From contig NZ_JACCCU010000001.1 of NCBI RefSeq assembly GCF_013410875.1, positions 806,001-870,000 on the forward strand: DNA of 64,000 nucleotides, written 5' to 3'. The notes under the pieces were generated by a model, which worked only from the letters and a program-made list of their open reading frames with translations, was not told where the DNA came from and searched no databases. Within the stretch, counting starts at the first letter, position 1; each line of letters begins with the position of its first letter. Below are positions 34,128-42,674 of this stretch, piece after piece. Source of the stretch: Tunturiibacter empetritectus (GTDB taxonomy: Bacteria > Acidobacteriota > Terriglobia > Terriglobales > Acidobacteriaceae). The position numbers and the translations under genes are program-made.

Positions 34128-35444
34128 TCAAACGGGCTTATTGGCGGGTTCGACGACCAGAGTGAGGCCGTCGAACCCGCGCACAGAGACCAGAGAGCCT
34201 ACGGAAAGCGAATCCTGGCCCTGGAGAGAGGCCTGCCAGAGCTCGCCGCGTATCTCCACCTGGCCGGTGGGGCAGAGTGGGGTGCGGACGACAGCGGTGC
34301 CGCCGATCATGGCCTGCGGGCCGGTGAGGACCTTGCCGCGGCGGGCACGTAGCGCGATCCAGGCGAGGCCGAAGGAGATGGTGCCAAAGCCGAGGCCTGC
34401 GCCCAGGGCGGTCGCGAGATGGACGCGGAGCTCGGGGATGGGGCCGTCGACCAGAGTGGCGAGGCCGAAGATGAGTGCGGCGATGCCGACGGCTGCCAAT
34501 ACGCCGTGACTGCTGAACTTGGCCTCGAGGACCATCATCACCAAAGCTGCGAGGAGAAGAACGATGGCTGTGTGGCGGATGGGGAGAAGGTTCAGCCCGA
34601 AGAGACCGAGGAGCACGAAGAGCGTGCCGATGGAGCCCGGGACGACGGTGCCGGGAACGTTGAACTCGAGGTAGATGAGGAGGGCACCGAGAATGAGCAG
34701 GAGCACGGCGACGTCAGGGTTGGTGAGTTTGCTGAGCAGGCGCTCGCGCTGGGAGGGGGCGGTGGTGATGATCTGCGCTCCCTGGAGATGAAGGGTCTGG
34801 GTGGTGCCGTCGAAGCGGTGGATCGCGCGGCCGTCGAGGGCTTTGAGCAGGGAGGCGTCGTCGGCGGAGACCAAGTCGATGAGCTTCAGATTGAGAGCTT
34901 CTTCGTCGCTGTAGGACTTTGAGTTGCGAACGGCGTCCTCGGCGGCAGCGACGTTACGGCCGCGGCGAGAGGTATAGGAGCGGAGGAAGGCCGCGGCATC
35001 GTTCTCAATTTTTTCTTTGAGAATGGGATCCAGCTGGCGGCCTTCGACGATAGGGTGAGCCGCACCTGCGTTGGTCCCGGGGGCCATTACGGCGATGTCA
35101 GCTGATTCGAGGAGGAAGAAGCCGGCCGAACCTGCTCTGCTGCCCGTTGGTGAGATGAAGATGATGACCGGGACGGGTGAGTTTTCGATAGCTTGCACCA
35201 TCACACGGGTGGACTCGAGCAGGCCGCCGGGGGTGCCGAGCGAGATCAGGACTGCTTCGGCGTGTTGGCTGGCCGCCTCGCGAAGGCCGCGCTGGAGGTA
35301 GTCCGCGGTGATGGGCTGGATGGTGTCGTGGATAGTGAGTTTGACGACGGTACCGGAGGCGACGGGAGCGGCGAAGATTAATGTGGGCCGTGCGCAGAGG
35401 GTCGCCATCAGGAGGAGGAGGGCGACTCTGGCGTAGGAAGTCAT
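34128..35444 (-). CDS. NfeD-family membrane serine protease
   Basis: 438 aa. Long-type NfeD: signal peptide (residues about 1-26), ClpP-like serine protease domain with SLGTPGGLLEST and the nucleophile SRAGSAGFFLLESADIA, APGTNAGAAHP and the lysine region DPILKEKIEND, then four to five membrane segments (about 230-360, LLLILGALLIYLEF, TLFVLLGLFGLNLL, IVLLLAALVMMVLE) and the soluble NfeD OB-fold (GPQAMIGGTAVVRTPLCPTGQVEIRGELWQ in part). Ser and Lys both appear intact. Known archaeal members (1510-N) cleave slipin tails. Its stop overlaps the TPR gene by 4 bp on the upstream side. Confidence 0.9.
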   Translation of the reverse strand: MTSYARVALLLLMATLCARPTLIFAAPVASGTVVKLTIHDTIQPITADYLQRGLREAASQHAEAVLISLGTPGGLLESTRVMVQAIENSPVPVIIFISPTGSRAGSAGFFLLESADIAVMAPGTNAGAAHPIVEGRQLDPILKEKIENDAAAFLRSYTSRRGRNVAAAEDAVRNSKSYSDEEALNLKLIDLVSADDASLLKALDGRAIHRFDGTTQTLHLQGAQIITTAPSQRERLLSKLTNPDVAVLLLILGALLIYLEFNVPGTVVPGSIGTLFVLLGLFGLNLLPIRHTAIVLLLAALVMMVLEAKFSSHGVLAAVGIAALIFGLATLVDGPIPELRVHLATALGAGLGFGTISFGLAWIALRARRGKVLTGPQAMIGGTAVVRTPLCPTGQVEIRGELWQASLQGQDSLSVGSLVSVRGFDGLTLVVEPANKPV

Positions 35445-37078
35445 GGCAGGCTCTGTCCACGTGCCTGCAGGGCCTGACGCATGCCTTGCGCTGCAGAGTT
35501 CTTCGGGTCCAGTTGTAGCGCCTTGCTCACGTTGCTTGCTGACGCTGACGCGTCACTGGTCTGGAGATCGAGACGGGCGAGAACGAGATAGGCCGTGACG
35601 TTTGGGCGCAGCATAATGGAACTCTGAGCCTCGGTGCGGGCATCGGCTGCATTGCCGCTTCGCTCCCGTACCTGCGCGAGGCCTGCGTGAGCCTCTGCAC
35701 TGGAAGCGTCTGCTGCAATCGCGGTCTGGAACTCCTGCTCGGCTTCGGGAACCAGGCCTTGCGAGAGATACTCGTGGCCTTGGCGGGTGTATTCTGCGGC
35801 CTGTTCCGCTGGAGGCAGGGTGGCGAGGCGCATGGCACGCATCTGGTCGAGCTGAAAGGCAGCCTGTCGGAAGGAGGCCTCTGAGTAAGTACGGCGAATG
35901 CGCTCGAGGGGATCGAAGTCGCTCGTTGATGCTGCAGGGTCTGTCGCCGCTGGGGTGGCGGTTGGAGGTTTCCGGCCTTCGCTGATGCTGGTCTTGAGTT
36001 GTGCTGCTTCGGAGTCGGCTGGGCGGAGCTTGAGGGTCGAGTTGACTTCGCGGGTGGCTCCTGCGAAGTCTCCCTGGCGAAAGAAGGCGACGGCGAGATT
36101 GTAGTGATAGTCGGGATCATTGGGATCGGCCGTTGAGGCGCGCTGAAAGAGCGGAACGGCGTTATGGCCTTGGCGGCTGGAGGCGACGGCCTGGTTGTTG
36201 ACGACTTCCGGAAGCGGTAGCCGGCTGGCGACGAAGGAGAAGGCTGATTCGGCCTCGGCGTACTTGGCAGTGTTGAAGCGGGAGAGGCCAATATAGAACC
36301 CTGCTTCGAGAGCGCGCCGATCGGTTTGGGGGATTTTGGCGAAGGTCGCCGCGGCCTGGTCGTACTCCCGCTCGTTGTACTGGGCTTTGCCGAGGGCGAG
36401 AAGGGCGGCGGGATAGTCGGGATTGGTCGCGATGGCTGCCTGGAGTCGCTTGATTCTCTCCTGCGAGGTTGGCGCGTCGGTGCCGCGGATGTAGTTCTCA
36501 AAGGCGCTTAGCTGGACTCCGCCTGAGGCTGCAAGGAAGGTCTGCTGGGCGATATTGAAGTGAGGATCGATCTGTCTCGCGACCTTCCACGCAACGGCGT
36601 TTTCGACGTCGAAGAGACGGTTGAGTTCGCTCGAATCCTGCAAGGGCGCGGAGAGTCGGAGATTTTTGACCTCGAGGACCTGCGCCTGCACTGCGATGCG
36701 GCCATTGATGACGTTGAAGCTGCCTACGATGACGAAGTCGGCGTCGAGATTCTGTGCGATGCGAATGGTGGTGGCCCGAGACGGCCTGAAGTCGATGGGC
36801 AGGCCGAGATGGTCGAGCGCGTACTGGCGATCTTCGCGGGTCAGGGTGAGGAAGCCGGCAGAGGAGAGGCGCTGGTTCAACGTGTCGGGAAACGAATCAC
36901 CGACCCAGGCCAGGGCTGGCTGTCCGGAGCGATTGTCGAAGGGAAGAACAAGGATGACGCGGCCACCGGTGTCGGCTGTCTCAGCGGATTGGGAGACTCC
37001 GGCGATGCTGCAGAGCAGAAGCAGCGAGAGGAGCCATGGCCGTTGAAGGATCGAGCGAACTTGAAGGCGCTTCGTCAC
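35441..37078 (-). CDS. Exported TPR protein with TolB/FlgO-like N-terminal domain
   Basis: 545 aa. Signal peptide 1-31 (RPWLLSLLLLCSIAGVSQSA). Residues about 38-175 form a domain of the kind found before TPRs in many Acidobacteria (GRVILVLPFDNRSGQPALAWVGDSFPD is the start; VIVGSFNVINGRIAVQAQVLEV is later), similar to TolB/FlgO-type nucleotide-independent folds. Residues about 200-360 and 405-540 carry TPR units (YPAALLALGKAQYNEREYDQA, DYHYNLAVAFFRQGDFAGA, EAHAGLAQVRERSGNAADA). Likely periplasmic scaffold. Overlaps the GT39 gene by 4 bp upstream and nfeD by 4 bp downstream. Confidence 0.82.
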   Translation of the reverse strand: MTKRLQVRSILQRPWLLSLLLLCSIAGVSQSAETADTGGRVILVLPFDNRSGQPALAWVGDSFPDTLNQRLSSAGFLTLTREDRQYALDHLGLPIDFRPSRATTIRIAQNLDADFVIVGSFNVINGRIAVQAQVLEVKNLRLSAPLQDSSELNRLFDVENAVAWKVARQIDPHFNIAQQTFLAASGGVQLSAFENYIRGTDAPTSQERIKRLQAAIATNPDYPAALLALGKAQYNEREYDQAAATFAKIPQTDRRALEAGFYIGLSRFNTAKYAEAESAFSFVASRLPLPEVVNNQAVASSRQGHNAVPLFQRASTADPNDPDYHYNLAVAFFRQGDFAGATREVNSTLKLRPADSEAAQLKTSISEGRKPPTATPAATDPAASTSDFDPLERIRRTYSEASFRQAAFQLDQMRAMRLATLPPAEQAAEYTRQGHEYLSQGLVPEAEQEFQTAIAADASSAEAHAGLAQVRERSGNAADARTEAQSSIMLRPNVTAYLVLARLDLQTSDASASASNVSKALQLDPKNSAAQGMRQALQARGQSLP

Positions 37079-38730
37079 AGATATGAGTATAGAGGGTCAG
37101 GGTTTTCCAGCGGGTGGAAGGATGCTTCGACGATACGGGGGAAGTGGAGCACGGCGGCCCATTCGCCTTTACGATGCGCCTGCCAGACGACTTCGCCGTG
37201 GAGGATCGTTGCGATTTCGGAGGGGGAGAGGTCGCGGTGGAAGTCGAAGTACTTCGTGTCTACGGACTCGTGCTGCCGACTGAGATCGACGCGGTTGGCC
37301 GGCGGTGCCCACTTGGTCGAGAAGACGAGCGCTACGTCGTAACTCCCCGGATCGGCGGCTGCTTTTTCGATCTGCTCCAGCGAAAAGTTCAGGATCGGCG
37401 CCGTCTTGACGGGATGATTGGTGTAGCCAAGCTCAGGACGGTTGAGCTCTGAGGTTGCTGGCCACGCGGTGAGGACTGTGGCTTGAGGGTAGGTGAGGTC
37501 GATGAAGCGGACCGCCTGCTGATGGAGAACGACGAAGTCGCGATAGGTGAGGTTGTCTTCGGGGGCGAAGGCGTAGGGCGGGTTGATCCAGATACCTGCG
37601 AGGAATGCTATTGCGCTCAGGGCGGCGAGGAGGAGCCATCGCTCGGAAAGACGGCGGCGCCAGGTGTTGACGCCGACCAGCAGGATCAGCGGATACATCG
37701 GCAGCAGATAGCGTGTGAGGAGAGCGCCGCCAAGGATGGAGAAGGCGATCCAGTTAGCAAGAAGAACTACGCCGATGGCTTTGAGGGCTGGGCGGGAGAT
37801 GGGGAGTCGCTTATTAGTTGCGGCGATGGGGAGAAACATTGCGGCGATCATGCACACGACAGGCACGAACATGTTCATGTGGGCGAAGAGGTGGAGGAGA
37901 CGATGCCAGAGACAGAGCGCGATGCGATAGGCGTCGAGGTTTGCGGTGGCGTTGTAGCGGAGAAACTCCGGATTGCCGAAGACGAAGCCGGTGCGGTGGT
38001 AGTGGAACGCATACCAGGCAGCGAGTGGCAAGATGGGGGCGAGGAGTGCGGCCATCCAAGAGAGGTGGAGTCTGCGTGATTGAGGAGCGCGGCGATTCTG
38101 GAGGAGAAGGGCTATCTCCCAAAGAGCAAGCGCTATGGGCGTGACGATGGACGTTTCTTTCGACAGCGCGGCGAGAGAGAACATGAGCGCAGAGTAGATC
38201 GGATTCAGGACGAGACTTGATCCCGTGTCTGCGGAGTCGTGGTTGAAGTAGAAGGCCAAGCCCCAGAGGGTGAGGGCTGCGGCGAAGATGTCAGCGTGAG
38301 CGAGCGTGCTCTGTGCGAACCAGACGGGATAGATCGCGGTGAGTACGACCGTGACTGCAGCGACTGCGGAGGTCGTCAGCGTTCTGGTTAGTTTGAAGAC
38401 GCCAAGCAGAGCGGCTGCGGCGACCATTGCCACCAGCGTGCGCGTGCCGCTGACGACATATCCGGAGAGGTGCCACCAGGCGGCGAGGAGGATCGAAGGC
38501 AGCGGCGGGTGCGCGTTGGTGACGGTGCTTTGCGGGATGAGGGTGCCGGTGCGGAAGAAGTCCCACGCGGCGGGAATGTAGTAGCCTCCTTCGTCCCAGA
38601 AATAGGGAAGCCGAAGGAGGCGAAAGTGTGAGAGATAGACGGCAACGAAGAAGAGCGGATAGAGCATCCAGAGAGGGATATTCTCGAAAGCTTGCTGCCC
38701 ATCTTTGTCGGTGCTGCGTTGGGGTCGCAC
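37075..38730 (-). CDS. GT39-type membrane glycosyltransferase
   Basis: 551 aa, polytopic. Seen: YFWDEGGYYIPAAWDFFRTG after the first helix (acidic Asp/Glu pair as in dolichyl-phosphate-mannose transferases and ArnT), TNAHPPLPSILLAAWW, and a series of hydrophobic segments (LVAMVAAAALLGVF, SAVAAVTVVLTAIY, MFVPVVCMIAAMFLPIA). The C-terminal about 170 residues form a soluble domain. Overlaps the TPR gene by 4 bp and begins 3 bp after the DUF3467 stop, so all belong to one operon. Acceptor unknown. Confidence 0.82.
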   Translation of the reverse strand: MRPQRSTDKDGQQAFENIPLWMLYPLFFVAVYLSHFRLLRLPYFWDEGGYYIPAAWDFFRTGTLIPQSTVTNAHPPLPSILLAAWWHLSGYVVSGTRTLVAMVAAAALLGVFKLTRTLTTSAVAAVTVVLTAIYPVWFAQSTLAHADIFAAALTLWGLAFYFNHDSADTGSSLVLNPIYSALMFSLAALSKETSIVTPIALALWEIALLLQNRRAPQSRRLHLSWMAALLAPILPLAAWYAFHYHRTGFVFGNPEFLRYNATANLDAYRIALCLWHRLLHLFAHMNMFVPVVCMIAAMFLPIAATNKRLPISRPALKAIGVVLLANWIAFSILGGALLTRYLLPMYPLILLVGVNTWRRRLSERWLLLAALSAIAFLAGIWINPPYAFAPEDNLTYRDFVVLHQQAVRFIDLTYPQATVLTAWPATSELNRPELGYTNHPVKTAPILNFSLEQIEKAAADPGSYDVALVFSTKWAPPANRVDLSRQHESVDTKYFDFHRDLSPSEIATILHGEVVWQAHRKGEWAAVLHFPRIVEASFHPLENPDPLYSYL

Positions 38731-38733
38731 GCT

Positions 38734-39051
38734 TTAGTTGACGGGACCTTCGGGCTGGGGGAGTTGCTCAAGCGTGATGAAGCCGAAGGTCTGCTCGTAT
38801 TGACCAAGATTGTGTCCGAGCACGTTCCAGAGAGCCTTTGCCTGCTGCGGGCTGAGATAGATGCCCTGAAAGTTTTTCACGTTCAGCTCGTCGGGGTTGT
38901 CCTGGCTCATGGTGCCGAAGACGAGGAAGAAGTCCCATACGCTCATGCGGACCTGTACGCTGTTGGCATAGCCGTCGCGATAGTCTTGGGTACTGGTGAG
39001 CTTGAGCTGTGGCTGTTTGTCCTGGGGCTGATTGGGGTTTTGCTGGCTCAT
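38734..39051 (-). CDS. DUF3467 domain protein
   Basis: 105 aa from ATG 39051. The frame is open upstream to 39117 but that would run into tRNA-Leu, so the ATG at 39051 is used. The N-tail is Gln/Pro/Asn-rich. The body SVQVRMSVWDFFLVFGTM, IYLSPQQAKALWNVLGHNL and YEQTFGF matches the DUF3467 family. These proteins are small, probably cytoplasmic, and of unknown function. First of the operon leading to GT39, TPR and nfeD, and just after tRNA-Leu. Confidence 0.8.
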   Translation of the reverse strand: MSQQNPNQPQDKQPQLKLTSTQDYRDGYANSVQVRMSVWDFFLVFGTMSQDNPDELNVKNFQGIYLSPQQAKALWNVLGHNLGQYEQTFGFITLEQLPQPEGPVN

Positions 39052-39087
39052 CGAATCTCTTTCGGGGTTGGGTTGCTTTTTAGATAT

Positions 39088-39171
39088 TGGTGCGGGAGAA
39101 GGGACTCGAACCCCCACGGATTTCTCCGCTTGGACCTAAACCAAGTGCGTCTGCCATTTCGCCACTCCCGC
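39088..39171 (-). tRNA. tRNA-Leu (TAG anticodon)
   Basis: On the minus strand gcgggag...ctcccgc form the acceptor, with A and an encoded CCA at the 3' end. The anticodon stem-loop is cttgg-tttaggt-ccaag with TAG as anticodon. A variable arm of type II (cggagaaatccg) and the T arm gggggttcgagtcccc are present. Confidence 0.95.
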
Positions 39172-39287
39172 ATTCTTCGTGGGCGACACCGTGTGGTGTG
39201 CGAAGAACTTGAGTGCCACAATCAGCCTATGGCAAAGGGATGTTGATTGCAACGTTGCCAGCGGGAAAAGAGGCGATCAGTGCCCGC

Positions 39288-39464
39288 TCAATGTTTGATC
39301 ATCCACATGATCCAGCTGGCCGCGATGGTGCCGCCGACGAAGAGGACAAAGCAGAAGGCGCCGAAGCGGATCATGGTGCGAGGTTCGGAGCGCTGCGTTA
39401 TGCCGAAGACGATGGAGGTGAAGAGAGCGAAGAGCAGGACTGCTCCGAAGTGCGAGATGGTCAT
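39288..39464 (-). CDS. Small two-helix membrane protein
   Basis: 58 aa; its ATG overlaps the upstream gene's stop by 4 bp (ATGA), which supports it strongly although it is short. Two hydrophobic segments at 3-21 (ISHFGAVLLFALFTSIVFG) and about 33-55 (FGAFCFVLFVGGTIAASWIMWM). No known motif. Coupled with the next gene; probably a partner subunit of it. Confidence 0.65.
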   Translation of the reverse strand: MTISHFGAVLLFALFTSIVFGITQRSEPRTMIRFGAFCFVLFVGGTIAASWIMWMIKH

Positions 39465-39868
39465 GAGCGCTTCCTCCCGGTGGCCAGCGAGTGCGCGTCG
39501 ACGGCGGAGATGATGTTGAGAAGGCCGGCCACGACCATAAACTTGGTTCCGTAGTCGGCGGTGGCTACCTGCACCGTCACCTGGCCGAGATCGAAGATGC
39601 GTGCAAGAACGTAGAGAAGGCCATTGCCGAGGTCGCCGGCGAAGTTGAGGATGTCCAGCAGATCGCCGGTGTTGGGCGAGTAGATCTTGCCCTTGAGAGC
39701 GAGGCCGATGATGAACATCGCGACGATGGAGACCATCAGGAGGCCGCCGCGAATCCATTTACGCTGCAGAAAATGACCTGCGCCGGGGATGAGCCATCCA
39801 GCGATAAGAGCCATCGCCGGAAATGAGGTGGATTGCGCGCGCGCTTGTGCCGAAACGTTAGTAGCCAT
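39461..39868 (-). CDS. Membrane protein with GAGH-type motif, unknown
   Basis: 135 aa from ATG 39868; the frame is open to 40012 but the added N-terminus lacks hydrophobic or coding character. Contains LIAGWLIPGAGHFLQRKWIRGGLLM, like the TM2-type motif G-x-GxHxxxxR, and about four hydrophobic segments (LLMVSIVAMFIIGLALKG, LLDILNFAGDL, NGLLYVLARIFDL, MVVAGLLNII). Family unknown; similar proteins are of the acidobacterial conserved-hypothetical type. Coupled to the 58-aa gene. Confidence 0.65.
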   Translation of the reverse strand: MATNVSAQARAQSTSFPAMALIAGWLIPGAGHFLQRKWIRGGLLMVSIVAMFIIGLALKGKIYSPNTGDLLDILNFAGDLGNGLLYVLARIFDLGQVTVQVATADYGTKFMVVAGLLNIISAVDAHSLATGRKRS

Positions 39869-40218
39869 TGCTACTTTGATGATAACAGGGCGCTGCAACA
39901 CTGGATGGAAGCTGTAGCCAACTTCGAGAAGACGAGGTCTAGGAAGTTGCACGCGAAGTTGCCGAAGGCCGGCCTTTGCAGGCACTGTCCGATACGCCGG
40001 TTTTGCATCCACATGAAATGGAGCGGATCGGTAAACACACGCCGACTTAGCATTATCAATTGAATACCAAGGCGCCTAAGCGATCAAGGCCAATGTATCT
40101 TGCATGCACAGGCTTTGATTGCGTTTCATCTTCGACGACCGGTCTCAATACTTCATAGTGTTCAGATCTTCGCACTCGTCATGGTTACCTCCAACGACTT
40201 CCAAGTAGACAGAAGCTG
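39869..40218. other. Intergenic stretch, possible gene remnant
   Basis: No convincing gene. A plus-strand frame (39833-40063) ends with AGLCRHCPIRRFC, resembling the C-terminal cysteine cluster of RecB-like PD-(D/E)XK nucleases, preceded by a helix-like RALQHWMEAVANFEKT. There is no start or nuclease core, so it could be a degraded 3' end or chance. From 40080 to 40218 I see only AT-richer DNA. Confidence 0.3.
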
Positions 40219-40899
40219 TTATTGCTTTGAGGCACTGGATCGGCCGGATCGTTTAGGGATTGCGCTCTTCGGCAATCGCGGAACAGCCTGTACGCCCGCC
40301 CAAAGCGTTGCGATCGTTTGCTCGACCAAGAGAGTCTGGTCAGTCAAGCCGGGCACAACACCTTGGATGACCATGAGCGTGGCGAGGCCGAGAATCGTGT
40401 ACCACCAGGTGTGGGCTACCACTATGTCATCCCTGCTTGGCAATCCTTCATCCTTGGCAGCATCGAAAAAGAGCTGCACGAAACGTTCGAACAACGGCGT
40501 GCCAATCTCGTTGATGTATTCTCCAGCGCGGATGCCGTTGCGGTTCTCAGGCCCGAAGAAGACGTTGCGGAACTGCTGGGGATGGGCAGTGCAGAATTGA
40601 ATCAAGCCGCGTGACGTCGCAAAAAGACGCTCTTTCGGTGCAGGATGTTTAGCGGCAATCGCGTCGAAGTTCTGAATCAGCAGCCCGATCGTCTCGTTGC
40701 TCAACTCGGCAAGAATGTGCCATTTGTCCGGAAAATGCTGGTAAATCACGGCGTGTGTATAGCCGATCTCTTTAGCGATCGCACGAAGCGTCACGGCTTC
40801 GTAGCCGCGATCGGCAAACATTTTGCTTGCAGCAACGAGGATTTCGCTTCGCAGCCTTTCCTTGCGCTCTATCCGGCGACTTGGTGATGTGGATGTCAC
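40219..40899 (-). CDS. TetR/AcrR-family transcriptional regulator
   Basis: 226 aa. The helix-turn-helix is LVAASKMFADRGYEAVTLRAIAKEIG...AVIYQHFPDKWHIL (about 20-62). The C-terminal ligand domain (about 75-200) is like the TetR_C group that begins FCTAHPQQFRNVFFG. The divergent oxidoreductase gene and two palindromes (40947-40993) between the starts suggest that it represses both itself and that gene. The ligand is unknown. Confidence 0.9.
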   Translation of the reverse strand: MTSTSPSRRIERKERLRSEILVAASKMFADRGYEAVTLRAIAKEIGYTHAVIYQHFPDKWHILAELSNETIGLLIQNFDAIAAKHPAPKERLFATSRGLIQFCTAHPQQFRNVFFGPENRNGIRAGEYINEIGTPLFERFVQLFFDAAKDEGLPSRDDIVVAHTWWYTILGLATLMVIQGVVPGLTDQTLLVEQTIATLWAGVQAVPRLPKSAIPKRSGRSSASKQ

Positions 40900-40946
40900 T
40901 TGAATAGCTTAGCCCGTTTGATGATTTTTGCGGCCGATTGTTGTTT

Positions 40947-40993
40947 TATAACCATTGGTTATAAAACCAATGAATAATTTGCAACCAATGGTT
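40947..40993. promoter_or_regulatory. Twin palindromic operators for the TetR regulator
   Basis: tataaccattggttata (40947-40963) is a perfect 17-bp palindrome. aaccaatggtt (40983-40993) is a perfect 11-bp palindrome with the same half-site aacca. Their centres (40955 and 40988) are 33 bp, about three helical turns, apart. An extra half-site aaccaatg lies between them. They sit in the divergent region of tetR (minus) and the oxidoreductase (plus). Confidence 0.7.
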
Positions 40994-41063
40994 TGAATAG
41001 GCCTCTAATCGTCAGGTCGCTCATTTGGATGGGCGGCCAAATACGAGGTAGAAGGAAGATGCG

Positions 41064-41690
41064 ATGAAAGATCTGGTGATTGGTGCAGCGGGCAAGAGCG
41101 GAGAGGCGCTGGTAGATGAGGCGCTGGCGGCCGGACATAAGGTGACGGCTTTCGTGCGTGGTGCCACGCAGTACAAGAAGGCAAATGTCAGAGTTGTTGC
41201 GGGCGACGTGCTGGACGCGACTGCAGTCGACGCTGCGGTAGCCGGACAGGATGCGGTCATCGACGCGCTCGGCGGTAAGACGCCGTGGAAAGTGACGACG
41301 ATGGAAACGAGCGCAGCACACAATATTGTGGACGCGATGCGGCGCAATGGCGTGCGGCGGCTGCTGAAGATCTCGGTGGTGGGTGCGGGCGAGAGCGTCA
41401 AGAACGCCGGCTTCTTTAACGAGCACCTGCTCATGCGGACGTTTCTGCGGGGTCTGCTGGTAGACAAGGCGGGCATGGAGGCCGAGATCGAAGGCAGCAA
41501 CTTGGACTGGACGCTCGTGCGGCCGCCGATGTTGACCGACGGCGAGAAGACAGGCATTGCCAGGGTGCTGAGCACGGAGAGCGGCGAGAAGGCACACAAG
41601 ATCGGGCGGGCCGATCTGGCAGCCTTCATGGTGCAGCAACTGGAAAGCGGCCGGTATGTGCGTCAGGCAGTGACAGTGACGACCACATAG
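41064..41690 (+). CDS. NAD(P)-binding atypical SDR oxidoreductase (NmrA/BVR-B-like)
   Basis: 208 aa. The dinucleotide motif is LVIGAAGKSGEALV (4-17, GxxGxxG type). AGQDAVIDALGG, RRLLKISVVGAG and the C-terminal GRADLAAFMVQQLE fit the NAD(P)-binding family of BVR-B / NmrA-like atypical short-chain dehydrogenases. The usual YxxxK is not evident. Substrate unknown. Preceded by the TetR-type operators, so likely induced by the regulator's ligand. Confidence 0.82.
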   Translation: MKDLVIGAAGKSGEALVDEALAAGHKVTAFVRGATQYKKANVRVVAGDVLDATAVDAAVAGQDAVIDALGGKTPWKVTTMETSAAHNIVDAMRRNGVRRLLKISVVGAGESVKNAGFFNEHLLMRTFLRGLLVDKAGMEAEIEGSNLDWTLVRPPMLTDGEKTGIARVLSTESGEKAHKIGRADLAAFMVQQLESGRYVRQAVTVTTT

Positions 41691-41796
41691 CAAAGCCTCC
41701 ACGAGAATCAATCACCTCTCTCATCGAGGCGATCCGATCGGCTGTGTAAAGGCCTTATAGCGATTCATGCGACAGATAACTGTGGAAGCCCACGGG

Positions 41797-41921
41797 ACTC
41801 GAGCAAATCTCCTGGAGGTGTTTAGGGAGGCACAAATATTATGGCCGTTTTTCCCAAGAAAAACGGCACTCCGCAGAATCTCCCCCTCCAAAGTGACAGG
41901 AGATTTGCTCTAGCGGAGTGC
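41797..41921. repeat. Nested and interleaved inverted repeats
   Basis: gagcaaatctcctg (41801-41814) is repeated inverted at 41897-41910. Within that loop lies a perfect 9-bp hairpin gccgttttt / aaaaacggc (41844-41852, 41859-41867). gcactccgc (41866-41874) pairs with gcggagtgc (41913-41921), outside the first stem, so the arrangement crosses like a pseudoknot. No coding frame; no known element recognised. Remaining parts of 41691-41991 hold nothing else seen. Confidence 0.65.
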
Positions 41922-41991
41922 TAACTGCGCAACTCACAAGCTCTGGCGTTCGCATCAGAGCATCACCTTCGGTCTAAGAAAGGATCGTTTT

Positions 41992-42513
41992 ATGTCAAGC
42001 TTCCCCACTCCGCTTGAAGAAGTCATTCATCACAACGTTATTAAGAACAACAAAACAGGCGGCCCGGCGCTTGATGTCGGGCAAATGAAGTTGCTCTGGA
42101 GGGCCTTGGGAGAGAACACAGGCTACACGTTCTCTATCTTCGAGAGCACGCTCGCGCCGGGCATGGGTATTCCACTTCACAGACACCCCTTTCCAGAGTT
42201 TTTCTATGTCCTGGAAGGCAATCTGTCGATCGGGTATTGGAACAACCAGGGTGTCACTGAGTGGGACGTGTGTAAAGCCGGGGAGAGTCTGATGGTGCAG
42301 CCCAATGCGCCTCATACATTCTTCAATAAGAGTGAACATCCGTGCCGCATGCTGAGTGTGTCAACGTATCACCACGAGCGGATGATGAAGGATGCTGTGC
42401 ATCCGGAGGGCAGGACAGATTTTCTGCCTGCTCATCTCACTCAGGCCGATCTTCATAAATTGACGAAGTCGATGGAGAAGAATCAGACATTCCTTGTCGC
42501 AGACCATGCTTAG
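41992..42513 (+). CDS. Cupin-domain protein
   Basis: 173 aa, single cupin. Metal motif 1 is GMGIPLHRHPFPEFFYVLEG (HxH...E), motif 2 is PNAPHTFFNKS. No signal peptide. Function cannot be told: cupins of this shape include small oxygenases, isomerases and sensor domains. An aaaggat site precedes the ATG. Unrelated to its neighbours, with a structured repeat upstream. Confidence 0.82.
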   Translation: MSSFPTPLEEVIHHNVIKNNKTGGPALDVGQMKLLWRALGENTGYTFSIFESTLAPGMGIPLHRHPFPEFFYVLEGNLSIGYWNNQGVTEWDVCKAGESLMVQPNAPHTFFNKSEHPCRMLSVSTYHHERMMKDAVHPEGRTDFLPAHLTQADLHKLTKSMEKNQTFLVADHA

Positions 42514-42674
42514 TATTGGGTCGCATACGCGCCTTCGTCTTTTCGCGAACGAGGCGAGATGAGTCCTACAAACGCGTCTCTCATCACCTGGTCGAATAGT
42601 CGGCAAGTCTGAGAAGTGACTCATGTAGCTGGCGAAAAACGGGGCTGTCGAAAACTACTCAGGTGAAGTGGAGG

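Noticed and set aside
39052..39117. Longer N-terminus for DUF3467
   Set aside because: The added part is encoded by the 3' end of tRNA-Leu.
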